DNA from: Paenibacillus tianjinensis
Lineage (GTDB): Bacteria > Bacillota > Bacilli > Paenibacillales > Paenibacillaceae
Length of the DNA stretch: 64,000 bases
Assembly (NCBI RefSeq): GCF_017086365.1
Contig: NZ_CP070969.1
Span: forward strand, 3,162,001 to 3,226,000
Direction of reading: 5' to 3'
This document shows, in pieces, positions 62,879-64,000 of the stretch. The position numbers and the translations under genes were made by a program. The notes beneath the pieces are model-generated. The model made no database searches. It was not told where the DNA came from and worked only from the letters and a program-made list of their open reading frames with translations. Every line of letters starts with the position of its first letter. The first letter of the stretch is position 1.

Positions 62879-64000
62879 CTATTCTTTATTTGCTTCAAAA
62901 GCGGTTTGGTGTTCTTTAGCTACAGCCGCGGAATCGACTTTTTGGACGAACAGGTTTTGGATACTGCTAAGGTGTACTTGAGCTGTGGCCGGATTCATGG
63001 TGTTATCGAATGCCAGATCTCCGCCCTTAACCTGGTTGAACAGACCGGCAATGTTTACAGCCAGATCCGAGTAACCGGCAGCTTTCAAATCGCCGTCTAC
63101 CTTTTGACCGATACCTACAGCATTCTTAAGTTCAAATTGTTTCTTAGGATATTCCGAAGCGAAGAAGTGGAGGAAATCCTTGGTTTCCTGCAGGTGCTCG
63201 CTGTTAGCCGATACGGCAAATGCACTGCCTGGTGCCAGCATGAATTCATTAGGGTCACCCTTGCCATTAACGGTAGGGAACTGGAAGGCTCCAACTTTAC
63301 CAGCTACAGAAGAAGCATCGATTGCGCCTGTTTCCCAAGATCCGATCGACCACATGGCGGCTTTACCGGTTTTGAAGATGTTACCTCCGGCATTGGCGTC
63401 AATGGAAGTTGCACCGTCCGGGAATGCGCCTGCCTGAACAAGCTGCTGGAACGCGTCTACTGCTTCAACGAAAGCAGGATCTTCAAAGGTTTTCTTGCCG
63501 TCAAGCACATCCTTCAGGAATCCGGGGCCGCCGTTGGTACGGAGCAGAATATTCATGAACAGGAATGAACCGGTCCAGGAATCCTTTTCACCGATGGCCA
63601 TTGGGGTAATACCTTTATCTTTCAGGATTTTGACATCCTGCAGCAATTCTTCGAAGGTAGTTGGTGTGTTCTTAATTCCGGCTTGCTCGAAGAGTTCCTT
63701 GTTGTAGTACACTACTTCGATATTGTTACCGTCAGGAAGCGCGTACACATTGTTGTCAAAGCTGTAGTAGTCCAGCAGACCTTCCTGATAAGTGTCCTTC
63801 AGGCCGTCCTGGTCAAGCATATCGTTCAGCGGTGCGAACAATCCGGCGTCAACGAAAGGCTTCATTTGTGCAGCCGGGTTAACAATCGTAATATCGGGTA
63901 CTTCTTTGGAAGCCGCCTGTGTTTTGAGTTTCACTTTTTGCTGGTCAGTATTCAGGGTATCCAGCTCAATTTTCACATTTGGATGTTCCTTCATGTACTG
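62879..64000 (-). CDS. Extracellular sugar-binding protein of the ABC transporter (N-terminus outside window)
   Basis: The frame is open to the window edge, with at least 373 residues. It shows the family 1 solute-binding pattern: VPDITIVNPAAQMKPFVDAG, DNNVYALPDGNNIEVVYYNK, then TFEELLQDV and GKAAMWSIGSWETGAI. The signal peptide and lipobox are outside. It is the first gene of the transporter operon in transcription order. The sugar is unknown. Confidence 0.92.
   Translation of the reverse strand, partial: QYMKEHPNVKIELDTLNTDQQKVKLKTQAASKEVPDITIVNPAAQMKPFVDAGLFAPLNDMLDQDGLKDTYQEGLLDYYSFDNNVYALPDGNNIEVVYYNKELFEQAGIKNTPTTFEELLQDVKILKDKGITPMAIGEKDSWTGSFLFMNILLRTNGGPGFLKDVLDGKKTFEDPAFVEAVDAFQQLVQAGAFPDGATSIDANAGGNIFKTGKAAMWSIGSWETGAIDASSVAGKVGAFQFPTVNGKGDPNEFMLAPGSAFAVSANSEHLQETKDFLHFFASEYPKKQFELKNAVGIGQKVDGDLKAAGYSDLAVNIAGLFNQVKGGDLAFDNTMNPATAQVHLSSIQNLFVQKVDSAAVAKEHQTAFEANKE

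Overview
The window looks like chromosome from a Paenibacillus-type member of the Bacillales. The evidence is AGGAGG-type ribosome binding sites, TTGACA/TATAAT promoters, many GTG/TTG starts, YesM/YesN two-component pairs beside a CUT1 sugar ABC transporter, modular secreted GH13 and GH87 enzymes with Thr-Pro linkers, and cre-like sites. No rRNA, tRNA, CRISPR array or intact transposase was seen.

Layout. (1) 1-3.4 kb: remains of recombination (ATP-grasp tail, GNAT tail fused against a pstB piece), then a small secreted protein, a two-component pair and a SHOCT membrane protein. (2) 3.5-26.6 kb: a dense sulfane-sulfur (persulfide/thiosulfate) island. It holds two CoA-disulfide-reductase-like flavoproteins with C-terminal rhodanese domains (one also carrying TusA), an ArsR regulator, TusA proteins, a TusA-rhodanese fusion, two DsrE-type proteins, a rhodanese-persulfide dioxygenase, a TauE/SafE exporter, two CstR-type repressors, nine rhodanese or rhodanese-like units in all, a SoxB-like metallophosphoesterase, and a CcdA/ResA/thioredoxin thiol-redox set. 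At least nine copies of a 16-bp CstR-type operator (ATACCCATAGGGGTAT and variants) sit on promoters of this island, so it is a compact regulon. The island has been duplicated twice: a SoxB-like/CoADR/ResA block decayed reciprocally in its two copies, and a TauE/CstR/rhodanese block survives in both copies. (3) 26.6-28.8 kb: a decayed EamA transporter and an erythromycin-esterase-family protein. (4) 28.97-38.83 kb: a likely exopolysaccharide operon with an anchored glycoside-hydrolase-like protein, a truncated receiver, a 1017-residue hybrid histidine kinase, an HPt-REC-degenerate GGDEF-REC protein, a HEAT-repeat membrane protein and a processive GT2 synthase. (5) 38.9-47.3 kb: glutamate racemase and two large secreted polysaccharidases, a modular alpha-amylase and a GH87-type alpha-1,3-glucanase. 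(6) 47.6-57.9 kb: housekeeping and accessory genes (MCP, MarR/SDR, methyltransferase, AraC, GrpB, LacI/MFS, GNAT, DUF4190) plus a P-type ATPase remnant. (7) 58-64 kb: a YesN/YesM pair and a CUT1 ABC sugar importer whose binding protein runs off the window.

How the genes work together. In the sulfur island, low-molecular-weight persulfides would derepress CstR (and probably the ArsR protein). TusA, DsrE and rhodanese proteins would relay sulfane sulfur, the dioxygenase would oxidise it to sulfite, TauE would export sulfite, and the flavoproteins and CcdA/ResA/thioredoxin would handle disulfides and persulfides inside and outside the membrane. In the polysaccharide operon, the kinase, HPt and receiver domains form a phosphorelay whose output appears to be protein-protein (degenerate GGDEF, HEAT) rather than DNA binding, presumably controlling the GT2 synthase. 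All functional assignments come from reading motifs; no searches were run.
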